Under the pieces are notes generated by a model. The model had not been told where the DNA came from, searched no databases, and saw only the letters and a program-made list of their open reading frames with translations. Both the position numbers and the translations under genes were made by a program. This document shows, one piece after another, positions 21,634 through 34,075 of a DNA stretch of 64,000 nt. This stretch comes from Parapristionchus giblindavisi (lineage: Eukaryota; Nematoda; Chromadorea; Rhabditida; Diplogasteridae): positions 62,001 to 126,000 of the forward strand of contig CALSFV010000327.1 in assembly GCA_943737045.1 (NCBI GenBank), written 5' to 3'. Every line of letters starts with the position of its first letter. Within the stretch, counting starts at the first letter, position 1.

Positions 21634-21960
21634 AGAGAAATAGTGTGGGAAATGAAGAGAGCATGGACAAAGATCAGAGAAATAGTGTGGGAAATGAAGA
21701 GAGCATTGACAGAGATCAGAGAAATAGTGTGGGAAATGAAGAGAGCATTGACAGAGATCAGAGAAATAGTGTGGGAAATGAAGAGAGCATTGACAGAGAT
21801 CAGAGAAATAGTGTGGGAAATGAAGAGAGCATTGACAGAGATCAGAGAAATAGTGTGGGAAATGAAGAGAGCATTGACAGAGATCAGAGAAATAGTGTGG
21901 GAAATGAAGAGAGCATTGACAGAGATCAGAGAAATAGTGTGGGAAATGAAGAGAGCATGG
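21634..21960. repeat. 42-bp minisatellite, eight units
   Basis: Eight near-identical 42-bp units starting AGAGAAATAGTGTGGGAAAT at 21635, 21677 and so on to 21929. It shares core and period with the inverted-orientation array at 699-1190. Open frames on both strands come from the period being a multiple of three. Confidence 0.93.
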
Positions 21961-22349
21961 ATAAGACTTATGTGGATTTCCATCAAACAAGCAGGCAAAA
22001 GGATAGAAGTAAAGTAACGGCATGAAACAACAGATCAGCGGGTGCGAGAGAGATCATGCAGTCTCATACCACCACAATCCGAGGATCAACCCCACATATA
22101 CCGCTCATTTTCAGGATCGAACCACTATATAGGGCTAATTTTTAAGCAAAAAAATGCAATTTTTCTAAATCGAAGCACCATATTTCAAAAATCGAGCCGC
22201 TATATTTTGAAAACATTGCGCAAGAATTATCTGAAGAAAAAATAGACGTACCTACAAAACAACTTTTTTAGCCTCTTTATCAAACGCGAACCCAATTTTT
22301 TTGCCAAAATTTAATAAAAAAATAAAATCACTTCACGATTCGCCCTCAC

Positions 22350-22414
22350 CTGTCCAGCCACCGAGCACTCATCAAGCGATCGATCCCATGATATGCTCGT
22401 CTTCTTCTTCTCTT
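22350..22414 (-). CDS. Candidate upstream DGK exon (PH-domain strand)
   Basis: Minus-strand block between acceptor AATGACAG and donor GTGAGGGC; 65 nt. The frame ending in phase 0 (as exon D1 requires) encodes TSISWDRSLDECSVAGQ. This resembles the SIIFDEVDLTDASVAE part of the DGK delta PH domain. Intervening exons that would complete the PH domain were not found, so this remains a suggestion. Confidence 0.35.
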
Positions 22415-23094
22415 CTGTCATTTCCCCCAATCGATAATCAATCAATTATCGATCGATGGATGACAGGGAAGAGAGAGGGAGGGGCAAGGGATCTACCGTA
22501 ATCCCTCGCTCACTCACTTCCTCACACACGCGAGACGAGACTACCTGTAATTATTGATCGATTAGACAAATCAAGGTTTACGGAAACAAAATACGGAATT
22601 ATTAATCGACTAGCCAACAAATCAAAGTATACGGTAACACAAAGACGGCATTCCTGACCAATTACACAGGGGATACTGTACCAAATAGTTGCATCAACGA
22701 TCGAATAACCAATAATTCAAGGGTTACAGTAATAGATATAACAATATTTATTGAATATTCCAAATATTCTCGGGACACTGTAACATGGGGGGAAATTACA
22801 AACGAGAGGAAAATACTCGAGTATACGTTGAAGTAATGATCGAATATATTGAATAATACGGGATACTGTAGCATGTTGGAAAATTAGAGTGACGGGAAAA
22901 CACTCGAGTATACGTTGAAGTAGCATAGTATAGTAAATTGGGAGTGTGAAGAGAAAGAAATACTCTACGTCTTCAATCAACGTATGTGATTGCTTGCTAC
23001 ACAAGGCAAGGCAGGCATTTTGAACACACGAATGGGGGGGGGGGAAATTACGGAGTAGACGACGTGAAAAGAGGACCGGAAATGGGTGGTGTGC

Positions 23095-23312
23095 GAGTGG
23101 ACGGAGAGTGGTAGAGAGAGCGCGAGAGGGAAAGAGAGAGGTAGAGATTGAGGGAGAGGTAAAGAGAGAAGGAGAGGCAGAGGTAGAGGGAGTCGAGATA
23201 AGTAGAAGTAGAGAGGTAGAGGCTGAGGTACAGAGAGATAGAGAGGTAGAGAGAGGGGGAGAGGAAATAGGTAGAGGTAGAGGTAGAGGTAGAGAGAGAA
23301 GACAGTCCGAGA
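23095..23312. repeat. GA-rich low-complexity tract
   Basis: Purine-rich GAGAGAGGTAGAG repeats, about 215 bp. Confidence 0.9.
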
Positions 23313-23456
23313 CATAGACAGCGGGCCGGCAGAATCCAGCTGACACCAATTGAATACAAATCACCTGTGCACGCATTACATACATAATATCCCATAGCAC
23401 CTTGATAGATTGTAGACATAACCAATTAGCGTGGATATACTCTATCTGACAGACAG

Positions 23457-23560
23457 CATAGGTCGAAAAGTGCGATACAAACTACGAAGCCTGGCCGCAT
23501 TTTGAGCCCAAAAATGGGAAAAAACCTGACCGCATTCGGGGGATTTTTTTGATTACCGTG
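23457..23560. mobile_element. CATAGGTCGAA-type element, one end only
   Basis: Left end CATAGGTCGAAAAGTGCGA and one or two internal GACCGCATT units; the right end is missing. Confidence 0.65.
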
Positions 23561-23577
23561 TGGTAGACATTACCAAT

Positions 23578-23770
23578 CATACATTTTCGTTACCCTCGCC
23601 GTCTATTTTTATATAGTGGGTCAATTCTCGAAATAGGGTGGGTTGATTCACAAAATTCGTTATTTTCGCATAAAAATCGTCATTTTTAGCTTCATTTTTT
23701 TATCAAGTGGCCTAAAATTGGCCTTATATAGTGGGTCAATCCTCGCACTGCGAGGGTATGGCAATGTATG
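23578..23770. mobile_element. CATACATT-type element with 9-bp target duplication
   Basis: Ends CATACATTTTCG and AATGTATG. Flanks ATTACCAAT on both sides (23569-23577, 23771-23779). The inside has TATATAGTGGGTCAATYCTCG near both ends. Related fragments: 15042, 22060-22210, 41450-41560, 48684-48790, 55885-55990, 58000-58090 and 61064-61160. Confidence 0.82.
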
Positions 23771-23843
23771 ATTACCAATTAGTGTGGATAGACAGACACT
23801 TAGAGTACCCCCTGAGGATGCCGTCTACAATTGGTGGGCACGT

Positions 23844-24047
23844 CATACATGGGCGGGTATTGCCGCTGGAAATGAAAATCGGGTGGGTCGGGTGCCAAAA
23901 TCGGGTAGGTTTGACACAGGAATCTCATTTTCGAGTGAATTTTGCCAAAATCGTTGTCAATTTTTCAGTGAATTTTGGCTAAATCGGGTGGGTTTGGTGC
24001 CAAAATCGGGTGGGTATTGCCGCTAGCGGCAATGCCGCCCACGTATG
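23844..24047. mobile_element. CATACATGGGCGG-type element with 8-bp target duplication
   Basis: Ends CATACATGGGCGGG and CCGCCCACGTATG, sub-terminal TTGCCGCTGGAAATG and GCCGCTAGCGGCAAT. The flanks are the exact duplication GGGCACGT (23836-23843 and 24048-24055). Confidence 0.88.
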
Positions 24048-24445
24048 GGGCACGTGTCTAGTCAGGCGCTACTAGTGTGCTATCAAGGGGAGGGGGCTAA
24101 ATAGGGCTTCTGGCTCTCTCCCGACTTCATCCCCGAGTGTCATTAGGCCTAATTCTGGCAAAGATGCGCTACAACTTATCAGACAGACACAAAAATATCC
24201 GGAAAATTTACAAGCAACTAGTCACTAAATTGACAAACTGTAATGTCAATAATGCCAAGCTATAATAGAAAAAAATCAACGTTATGAAAAGCCAGTTACC
24301 GTACGTCACCATTGCCAACATTACATATATATATACCAAACAAAAACATCGCTGAATCAGCTCCCAGTCATTCTGGGAACTGGGGGGATGAGGGATGACA
24401 CTTCAAACAGTGCTACAAACCAACAGAGAGAACGACGAACGATGA

Positions 24446-24542
24446 ACACCCCCCCCCCCCTCTTCACATTTTGCACAGATGAGATGAAGAAGGATATTGG
24501 GAGGGGGTTCAAGTGGCGGTGGTGATGGGGGGGGGGGGGGGG
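24446..24542. repeat. Poly-C and poly-G tracts
   Basis: A C10 run at about 24449 and a G14 run ending near 24541. Simple sequence; assembly of such runs is often unreliable. Confidence 0.8.
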
Positions 24543-24572
24543 ATTGTACAAAATGAATCCACAGAAGCCGAT

Positions 24573-24702
24573 CATAGGTGGGCGCGTGAAAACGAATTCT
24601 TTTTGCACACAGCCTTCCCTTCCCTTACTGGACCTTGCGCATAGCCATGCCTTACAATTCCCCGGTTTGCGCACAGCCTTTCCCCCAGCGTGCCCACCTA
24701 TG
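24573..24702. mobile_element. CATAGGTGGGC-type element (copy 1)
   Basis: Ends CATAGGTGGGCGCG and CGTGCCCACCTATG. Flanked by AAGCCGAT and AAGCTGAT, an 8-bp duplication with one change. Confidence 0.85.
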
Positions 24703-24987
24703 AAGCTGATAAACGTTCGCGGTCGTTCGGACTTTCAAAATGAATAGAATACCGCGATAGATGTTTTTTCCACAATGATTAATACAACAACCAGGAGAAC
24801 TTTTCATCAGGAATTCAGGACACACTGTTACACTGTACGCGACAGTGCCACACCCTCGATGCACCTTGTCTATACAAAAAAAGTATAGCAACAATCTTGC
24901 AACTCCCTGACTCAGGGACTCTGAAGCCCATTCCTTCATTAGCATTAGCACCACACAGTGGCCTATGAGCAATGTCAGCGTTCAATC

Positions 24988-25191
24988 CATAGGTGGGCAC
25001 GCTGGGGGAAAGGCTGTGCGCAAATCGGGTAATCGGGAGGCAAGGCTGTGCGCATGACTATGTGAAATTTGTTTTGTGGCTAATTCAACACAAAATTTTC
25101 CGATTTTTTCGAAGCTAGGCTATGCGCAAGGCCGCGATGGAAAATCAAGGCTGTGCGCAAAAAAATATTCGTTTTCATGCGCCCACCTATG
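24988..25191. mobile_element. CATAGGTGGGC-type element (copy 2)
   Basis: 204 bp in the opposite orientation to copy 1. Ends CATAGGTGGGCACG and GCGCCCACCTATG. The flanks are the exact 8-bp duplication GTTCAATC (24980-24987, 25192-25199). Internal GCAAGGCTATGCGCA motif repeated. Confidence 0.9.
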
Positions 25192-25218
25192 GTTCAATCG
25201 TTTGAAATGAGATGGAAT

Positions 25219-25233
25219 GGGGGGGGGGGGGAA

Positions 25234-25265
<32 letters not shown>
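25219..25265. repeat. Poly-G then (GA)n tract
   Basis: G12 followed by AGAGAGAG repeats. Confidence 0.9.
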
Positions 25266-25384
25266 ACAGTACAAAATAAATATCGAGGATGAGATGGCAA
25301 TGATCAGATTGCAAGCCAAACTAATCAGACCGCATGAAATGTCAGTCAGGAGCACATAATTAAAGGGAAGAGAAGCCATAGTTA

Positions 25385-25503
25385 AAGGCAGCACCCCGTC
25401 CTAATTTAAAACTCCGCTCTGGCCACACTCTCTCGCTTTCTTCGTCTACGAGAGAGCGTTGACAGAGCGGAAAGAAAAAATAGCTCGGGCCGTTCCTTTA
25501 ACT
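25385..25503. mobile_element. TTAA-type hairpin MITE (copy 2)
   Basis: Runs from AGTTAAAGGCAGCACCCC to GTTCCTTTAACTATC, with TTAA on both ends. The hairpin arms are CTCCGCTCTGGCCACACTCTC and complement. Confidence 0.85.
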
Positions 25504-26105
25504 ATCATGCTCGAGCGTCCTATTTCTCACACGATACGATAAAGAAAAGAGTGCGCAGTGCTCTCGGGGGAGTACCCGGCGAATCACTGTTTCATAGATC
25601 TTTAATAACACGTACAATTTAGATACTGGTGCTCGATTCCTATTCCTACTGAATATAAAAAATATTATATATATAAATATATGTACGAAACGAGACCAAG
25701 ATCAATAACGAGATAAAGATTTCAAAAATGTGCGATGGAATGATTGGGATGGGTTGGATTTACTTATGGTCTGTGGGAGGTCACAATATTCTTTTCTAAT
25801 ATACAGCTCCAATAACAGCAAAACCGAAACGATTAGCAAAGTTCCAAGATCAAATTAACATTCCCAGAACAGTCGGCATTATTCTTAAAGACACGCAATT
25901 AAGTTAAAAATAATTTTAAATATGCAAAAATTTGCTTTAGTGCACCGATCTTCGGTCTTCATGCCAAGTCTAGACAACAGGCCTATTCTACTTTCTGTAC
26001 TTTCAAAAGTTCGCAATTTTGCATCTTGCTTATTAATCGTCGGAGCATCGGACGAAATTAAAACGCGGAGAGGAGACGAAGCGAGCAGACATATGAGAAT
26101 CACCT
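25504..26105. other. Spacer without recognised gene
   Basis: No exon or complete element recognised. A minus-strand open frame of about 70 codons (25885-26103) has no recognisable motif. Confidence 0.45.
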
Positions 26106-26330
26106 CTTGGTTTTCTCTCCCTCTCCCTCCACCATTCGCTTTGCCTCCCTCTCCCTCTACCGTTCTTACTCTCCCTCTCCCTCTACCGTTCTATCTCTCC
26201 CCCTCCTCCCTCTCCCTCTACCGTTTTCTCCCTCTCCCTTTCCCTCTACCGTTCTTCCCTCCCCTCTCCTCCCTCTCGTTTCACACCGAATCCCTTCAGC
26301 ACCTTTTCCCTCCTCGCCCCTCGCAAGCCT
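26106..26330. repeat. CT-rich minisatellite (CCCTCTCCCTCTACCGTT)
   Basis: About six units of a CTCCCTCTCCCTCTACCGTTC repeat. It creates Pro/Ser-rich open frames that are not genes. The ACCGTT element echoes the TACCGTA motif of other arrays. Confidence 0.88.
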
Positions 26331-26539
26331 TCCGGGCAAAAGCCTTATCCCCCTTCCTCCCTCCACCTTCTCCGTGCATAAAATATGTACATTTTTTCAG
26401 AATATTAGCAAATGCCAATGAGACGGAGGGTGGAAAGTGCATCGCCTCAGGCTACAAAATACACACCGATTCCAGGCGTGTATTTAGACATGTGGGAGAG
26501 TAATCGAGCATGTGCCTACCATGCTTGATTACTCCCCAC

Positions 26540-27355
26540 ATCCATCCATGGGCGATCATAGATCAAAACAAACGCGGGGAACCTTTGTCGCTGGAAATCA
26601 AAATCGGGTGTGTCAGACTCAACAATTCCATTTTCCCAGAGAATTTTGCCAGAATCGGAAGACTCGGGGTCTTGTGGCCTACGTATGAGATAAAAAATAT
26701 CAACGATCAGAGATCAAAAGCCCGGAAATGATACAACAAACCAGGAAGAAGTATATTTATGCATTCCAAACCATCTCCTCTCCTCAATTATAATCCAAAT
26801 TCCTACGCAGACTGCAGACATCCGTTTCAATCCAATTTTCCTCCCCAACTAGTCATCTTAGAAAATCACACGCTATTCCAATTTGTATCTATGAAACAGC
26901 TACCGTATCTCAATACCGTACCACCGTACCAGCCATACATTATTGTTCAATTCACATTTTCAGAACTATAAGCTGACCCGTAATTGTGATAAAAGCCGAC
27001 CAACTCATAAACTGACCCATACCCACAATGTGTACTAGAAAACGTATGGTGCCAGGGCTACCATGTCCCTGGGTTATGAGATGGAACGAGTGGGAGACAC
27101 GACGGTGTATCGTGTTGAGAACAAAAGTTAACAATGATGAACAATGCCACAGAAACAACAACAATAGAGGTCTGTTGAGCGAACTCGGAACCGGGAAACA
27201 TTCTGCGGGAATGGGGAGAATAAATAGGGTCAGAGATCATATGTGCTCCCTGATCTCCTCCTAGGAGACCACATGGGAAAATATAGACATGTTAATCCAC
27301 GTTTAGGCTATGATAGTTACTAAAAGTGTGTGAGGCTGAGTGCTGCACACTGGTA
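26540..27355. other. Spacer with a decayed CATACATGGGCGG-type remnant
   Basis: 26548-26690 has CATGGGCG, CGCTGGAAATCAAAATCGGG and CCTACGTATG, a weak copy of the element at 23844. The remainder shows nothing recognised. Confidence 0.45.
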
Positions 27356-27364
27356 TCGAAAGCA

Positions 27365-27480
27365 TACATGGGCGGGGTACATGGAGATTGATTCTACAGG
27401 GAGCAACCTAACGAAAAAAAGGTTAATTTTACAGGAGGGCCTTCACTTTTTTCTAAAAATTTCACCTAAAAGTCATTTTT
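27365..27480. mobile_element. CATACATGGGCGGGGTAC-type element, left part
   Basis: CATACATGGGCGGGGTACATGG, then TTAATTTTACAGGAGGGCC and CACTTTTTTC; no matching right end located. Confidence 0.6.
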
Positions 27481-27755
27481 TTTACGAAAGTCTAATTCCA
27501 CTATCCGTGTTTATATACTGCTTATACAACAGTACCATGGGAACGGGGGAAGTCGAAAGTACGTGATGGACAGGGAAGATAACGGAAGAGAAAGAGGAAG
27601 TGTGGACCAAGATGAAGCAGAAGAAGAAGAACATGCAGAATAGATGCAATCTGACCCCCAGGGGCTACGAAAACAGCACAGATACTACTGCACTCGTAAG
27701 AGCACAGTTACTTGTGCAATGTAAGTACAATAACCAGCAGAGTAAGTACAGCAAT

Positions 27756-27866
27756 CATACATGGGCGGGGTACCTGGAGCTCGAGGAATGGTTAATTTTT
27801 CAGGAGGCATTCACTTTTTTTCAAACTTTACAGGGGGGCACCCCCATGTCGGCGCCCATGTATGAC
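27756..27866. mobile_element. CATACATGGGCGGGGTAC-type element with 8-bp target duplication
   Basis: 111 bp with ends CATACATGGGCG and CGCCCATGTATG. The flanks are the exact duplication ACAGCAAT (27748-27755, 27867-27874). Confidence 0.88.
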
Positions 27867-28096
27867 AGCAATCAACAGAACAAGTACTGTAACAAACATA
27901 TACCAATGAAGAACGCATTTCTTGAAGATTAAGCGAAAGATTGCCGATTCACCAAATTAGTGGGCGGTCATAATCAATTTCACACAGGAAACCCGTCGAC
28001 GATTACGCAACCATCGAACTAGGCTTCTTTTTAGAAAAAAAAAAATTATGAGACGCACAAGAGTCACTTGAGATGTGACGCTGTCTCACAAGGAAT

Positions 28097-28261
28097 CATA
28101 CGTGGGCGGGCATTGCCGCTGGAAATGAAAATCGGGGGGTCGGAAGCAAAAAATGGAGAATCTATACGTCATTTTGAGTGATTTTTTTTAGAATATCGAG
28201 GGGGGTGGGGTGCCAAAAATCGGGGGTGTATTGCCGCTAGCGGCAGTGGTGCCCACGTATG
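28097..28261. mobile_element. CATACATGGGCGG-type element (copy 2)
   Basis: Ends CATACGTGGGCGGG and TGCCCACGTATG, with sub-terminal ATTGCCGCTGGAAATG and GCCGCTAGCGGCAGT. Exact 8-bp duplication CAAGGAAT (28089-28096, 28262-28269). Confidence 0.9.
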
Positions 28262-28269
28262 CAAGGAAT

Positions 28270-29105
28270 CGAACAAGTGGTAGAATATATTATAAGAATG
28301 ACAAGAATGATTAAACGTGGCCCAAAAGCACAGAGAAGACGCAGAGTGATACAGTGAGCGGAGAAACTATTATTGCACATTCTGTAAATAGACCAATCGC
28401 ATCAACGATTTCAGATGCCACGACATCGACCAATCAGGAATACGAGTAAGGGTGGGTAAAGGTACAACCCGTTATTCAAGGCACACGAAATCCTGCGGGT
28501 GATCGCTGCTTGACCAGTGATAATTCAATGTCAATACAGTCCGGAGGGCCCGACATCTTCTAATACAGTAAACATGTTAAAAAAAGAAGAAAAACATTGT
28601 TTTCATTGAACACGTGACACATCACGATGACAAGTGCACTTGTAAGATCTGATAAAGATCGCGCTGATAAAGGTCGTGATGATAATTTGTATCACTGATA
28701 ACTGAGATTGTAGGGATAAATACAGAGATTACTCATATATCATACGACTCAAATATGCACGTTTCGAGCCTAAAATACCATAAACCACAGAAAAATCATA
28801 CATATCAAGCGACGGAACAGTATTACAACTCATTTCTTCCGAAAGCCAACGAATACTCTTACTGAACGAGGTCGCTCTGGTATTCAATTTAACAGAAAAG
28901 AGTCAGGTAAGTGAACAGGAACGAAAAAGTAACAGAAAGACCATATAAAGGGTGCTATGGCACCCATTCAGGTACAGTCTAACTCGCAGACTAACTAACT
29001 GAGACACTAACCAGCACAAGCACACTCATGTCTTGTAGAGGATAGAGATCGGTAGCAATGCACAGGTAGAAGAAGAGGAACAGAGCCGATACAAGATAGA
29101 GAGAG
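28270..29105. other. Spacer without recognised gene
   Basis: Nothing recognised on either strand. Confidence 0.45.
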
Positions 29106-29235
29106 ACGAAAACGAGTTGAGTGAGAGGGAGAGAGAGAGGGATAGAGAGAGAGAGAGAGGGAGAGAGAGAGAGGGAGAGAGAGGGGGAGAGAGAGGGAGG
29201 GAGAGAGAGAGCGAGAGAGCGAGAGAGAGACAGAG
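29106..29235. repeat. (GA)n-rich tract
   Basis: About 125 bp of GAGAGAGAGGGA repeats; gives false Arg/Glu and Leu/Ser open frames. Confidence 0.92.
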
Positions 29236-32200
29236 ATACAATTCACAATCTCTTCTCATTCCTCTCCTTGACAATCGACATAAATCAAGAACAGAGTTCA
29301 TGTAAACCTCTCGGGGGATCAATGCTAAATAGAACGATTATGGGGCGACGAAAAAGAGAGAAATGATATTGGGGATAGAGATTGATGGCACATTCGAGCA
29401 TGGTAGCATGCTAAACTGCCACCAATTCAATGGAAGTGAGGACAATTCTCTCTCTATCTGATCAAACACAAACACCTCCCGCAAAATGCTACCAAGTTCT
29501 GGAAAATCTATCGTAAAACTGTGCAATCCAACGTGAATGGCCAAGTGATCAGACAATGATCAGAGGAGATTCGCAAAGAAACATTTCCTTGGCCAACGAA
29601 GCACACTCCCCACCAACAATCAGCATCAGCTACCGTACCTTACACCAATCTTACAACCCGAATGTCACGATAACAACCGACCAGGGGAGTGTGCGGCGCG
29701 GAATAGTTGTAACATGGCCATCCTCGTGTTCTGTGTGATATATGCATACACAACTAGGAGACGAACGGCCACATACACATTCATTAGACGAATGCGATAA
29801 TTCAACGTGACAAAAGATCAAATATTGAAAGATGGCATTTGTTAAACTATTTTAGACAGTATAATAGTGGTAATAACCCTAGTTAAACGTGACCGGTGTT
29901 TCATATTTGTTTAAAGAATTCAGATCAATTTCATCGCATATTGCAGTAAGGAAACAATATTCGAGAATCGTTGTTCGCATCAATCACAGCCCTTGATCAT
30001 GATTCACAGTTCCTCCCATGGGTGCATGGCCCTCGATTCGTGCAAACTACACACGAACTTACCAGCGCCATACTCTCTTGCCAAAGTTCAAACGCCCATC
30101 GAATCAATTCAACAACTCGCGCTTGTGCAATCCTCCGACGGATAGTGCACAGTAGCAAACACAAATACTACCGGAACTCTCGGAACCACGTCCCAATCAG
30201 ATGCGTCACAAATACAACACGACGACGCAGACGTGGACGGTAAGACAACACAAGGAAGGGCAGACCCTATAATATAGGGCCTATATCCCCCCTCGTGCCT
30301 CTCCCTCTCACCCCCTGCCTCTTCTTCTCACTAATACCCCCACTTATTTTCCCAAATGGACAGAGGAGAGAGAGAGAGAGAAAGGGAGGCAGAGGGAGAA
30401 GAATATATACTACCAAAACCGAGAGGGCGTCGCGGGGTGGTGTGCAGATGAAGTAGAATAAGCACACTGGAAGGAGGGTGAGACGAGCGAAAATGAGAAG
30501 CGGAGGGGAGGGATAGATGGAGGATGGAGGAGGAGTAGGCGAGGCTCAAGGATGTGAACTAAGAGGACTACGGAGGAATCAACCAAGTTAATGGATGAGA
30601 CGGCGAGGCGACGAAGACATACACAGGGGAATTGGACGAATATAGTAGCCGATATCATCCATCCAAGCTGATAGTGCATCGTATGAACAAATGAAGGTCC
30701 AGCTATGATTTTCCATGGGTACATTCCCTAGCTCACCATAAGTGAGAATCAGGAGTTGTGGATTTTCCAACAGTAGCAAGAATTTTATTCAAGCTTGTCC
30801 TCGCACTATAACAGTGAACAAGACCACTCGGACTGAAATTTCGCTGGACGAATGACAAGATCTAACGTGGGAATTCTAGATATCTGCAGATGCAAACCAG
30901 AATCGTTCGTCTAGACACAGAAAGAGGAAGCATATATTGCTACTTGCAAGCATCACCACAAACGGTAAACAACTGTCCAGCGGAAAAGGCCATACGAGGA
31001 CAACCTCTGGCGATGGAAATTAAGATCGGGTGGATGGGACGCAAAAATATACTTTTTGAGTGAATTTTGCCTAAATCTAGGGGGTCGGGTGCTAATAACG
31101 GGTGGGTCTTGTCGCTAGTACCGCACACGCATTGCTTGCATCATACATGGGCAGGTATTTTTCAAACATTCTGTGATCAGGCTGCCAGCGTCTTGTGATG
31201 AGCCATTTTTCTAAATTGTGCCGATGTATGGTATGAACTGCTTCCAAGTGATTTTCTAACAAGCGTATGCCACTTATGTATATTGCCAACACACGTGTTA
31301 TAACTGCTCAGACATCTGATGTAGTATACGGTATGACGACTGGTCAACTAACGTGGATAACTAAATCAAAATCCCTCATCAGACTTCAACACCATCATCA
31401 TCAACGCGATAGCAGACTTGGAGAAGCCAAATATCAATCCACTTTGATGAATCTGTTTTCGAATTCCGAAGACATAAGATTCTTTCACTTATTCCTTTGA
31501 TGAATTCGGCTTTATTTATAGAAAGCATCTTTGTAAATCAACCCGTTTTTCTCACTTTATTTTCAATTGTGTAGTTAGTTCTTGGAATAAACTAAATTAT
31601 AGCTTTATGATATGCTCTTCTGTTAAAAATTTCCGTAAATACATCACCATCGTCGTATCGTCTTACTGCGTACACTATCTATCAATGCATCTACAATCAT
31701 CTTTTTGTCGTATATTAATATTATTAATTATGTGTTGTTCAAAATTCGAAAAAGGAGTGGGGAAGTGTGCAAAAGACAAAAAAAGTGGTCTTGAGACGAG
31801 TCCAGAGGAAGAGATGTGGGGTAAGACAAGGATATGCGTCGAATCAAGTCCGAAAATAGAGCCAAGATGAGCGAGAGCGAGGGAATTGAGACCAAGAAGA
31901 AGAGGAAGAAGGATGGGGGATAGAGAGAGTGGACTAGTGACACTTCTTCAAGAGTGAAGCGAATATAAGGATATGGGACAGAGACAAGGAGAAGGAGCAT
32001 GGAAGGAAAGATAGATGAGCGGTCTTGAAGAAAGGACGGATGAATGCATGGGATGGAATGGAATGAACGGGGGTAGGGAGAAGGGTAGGGAGGCGAGAGA
32101 ATGAAATATAAGAGTTCCGGCCAATTTCTGGCTGGAATTCTTTGACGGAACGGAGAGATGTGGAAACGAAATGAATGAATGGAGGAGAAAATAGACGAGA

Positions 32201-34000
32201 TAGGGAGGGTGGATACAGAATCGAAATACCCAGTGTTGGCAGAATAGCACCAAAGTACAGACAAAGTCAAGTGGGGGGGGGGGGTATGCAAACTGGGATA
32301 TGAGAAATAAACGGATAGGAACTGTGTCAATAAGGAGTTGGAAACAGCTGAAGTGGTGTCTCAATATGAACAACAAGCACAGATTGAGATAGAGACCACT
32401 TCGAAACCGGGGAGTTGTTTGTGCGAGTGAAACCACTACTACTTCCCGGTCAAGTGTACTGGAGTGCTCATGCGAAATACGGAAACGGCACGTAAATTAC
32501 GGTCGGGAAGCAATTAACACACTCGTGAGCGCTTACAGTGCACACTCAAAGGGGACATGCCGTTACTTGGAATAGTGACGACAGAACAACATGATACAGT
32601 ACTATTCATTTGAATAGTTTGTCACTTTCCCCAACTTCCATTTTACCCAACTAGCGGTTTTCCCTGCATACTTCATTTGAATACCGTAGCCCAGATAAGG
32701 CAAATGAATAAGGTTACACAGCAAGATATTATATAAGGGCAGAACACGTCACGCTCTCTGCAAAGTAACAAGCACTATAGAAGTCTTGTGAAATTGTTGA
32801 TACAAAATGCCACAGAACTCTGTGCATGCCACACATATACTGCGAGTAAAACTCTCGTATGCTAGGAATAAAACAGAATGAATATTAAATTGTTTTTGTC
32901 CGCTCTGCATGTTTACTTATTTATTTATTTAGTATTTATCAAGTGAGAGCAAATTTGGTGAAAAGAAGTAAAGGCATGTGAAATTCATGGTATATTATAA
33001 GATGATCACATAAGGTCAAGCTGCACTGGATACAATATATTAGGTTGAGCAGAACGTCTTGCTCGATTACATTTAGACACTTATATTCTTTATCGTCAGA
33101 AAAGTGTAGAGTAAGTTTACGGATGGCAATAATCACAGAGTGCATCTATAGCTGTATGTCATATTCCAGGTTATAAATATCATATACCATGCATATATCA
33201 TGCATTCAAGGATAAACAACGCGGGAAAAAGATTGAGTGATGAATAATAATTGAGATTGAGTGCTCAAATATTAATGAATTATATGAATGAATGAAGATG
33301 AATTATGAATGCTACCGTTCTTCGAATAAAATGCTACATTCGCAGTGAGTTCAAGTAAACTCAACAGCTGGCATTTAAAATTCCAAATACTATTCTCACA
33401 AATTAGGAAAAGCCAATGAAAAGTAGAGAAGATAGTGCAAAGAATCTCAGAATGTTTTCTAAATATTTCAATAAAGCACATCTTTCCACAATTCAAATAC
33501 CTACCGCATTGTATACACCGACCAGGTGTATTCAGAAAACTTTTCACGTCCCGAGGATTACTGTAGGAGGTAGATTTTATAATAACAATAGTAATAATCT
33601 ATCTACTCCCGAGGCGCGACAGGACAAAATATTACAGAAAATCAGTTTGAAAGAAAGCAAGAAATGGAGGGGGGCGCAACTCTGTCCATTCTCCATTCTC
33701 TCAGTGATAGCGTGAGGAATCCTCACTATTCTCGGAGACGACGAGAGACAAGAGACGACTGAAGAGACGGCCAGACATGCAGATGGAGGGCATAGAAAAT
33801 TTGGGAGAATCTGGCGAGAAGAAAACGGAGAGTGAGAGAGAGAAGGGGAAACAGGAAACATGCATTGCATCTATATTTCACGCACAAATCATCATCATCA
33901 TCGCCTTTTCGTTTAGTATGATAAACGGGACGATAATATAGATAATAGGGCAGAATAGGACAGGATGATGCTTTTTTCATCTCCAGCATGAGAACAACGT
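29236..34000. other. Gene-poor spacer between the two divergent genes
   Basis: No supported exon. Contains GA-rich tracts (30361-30405, 31860-31925), a decayed CATACATGGGCGG-type remnant (30985-31150) and a G12 run (32273). It also holds an (AAT)n tract joined to TCTATCTACTCCCGAGGCGC at 33580-33620 that resembles sequences at 42836 and 43243. First exons of the kinase gene could lie here but none can be defended. Confidence 0.45.
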
Positions 34001-34075
34001 TCATAGGTGGGCGTGTAAACTATTTTTTTTTGCCCACAGTGCTGCCTTCCCATCGGGGCCTTGCCTCATTTCAGA
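34001..34075. mobile_element. CATAGGTGGGC-type element fragment
   Basis: CATAGGTGGGCGTGTAAACTA followed by TTGCCCACAGTGCTGCCTTCC; no right end. Confidence 0.55.

Noticed and set aside
21574..22025. Overlapping frames on both strands with 14-residue repeats
   Set aside because: Same cause: a 42-bp minisatellite open in several frames; no non-repeat domain.
22518..22544. 27-nt minus-strand micro-exon candidate (VVSSRVCEE) with good splice signals
   Set aside because: Phase does not agree with the 22350-22414 candidate and the peptide is too short to assign.
22717..23425. Leu/Ser/Pro-rich minus-strand frames of 110-227 codons
   Set aside because: Generated by the GA/CT-rich tract; no splice or domain support.
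31728..32436. Minus-strand frames of 160-200 codons rich in Ser, Phe, Pro and Leu
   Set aside because: Complement of a purine-rich region; low complexity, no recognisable domain, no neighbouring exon with matching phase.
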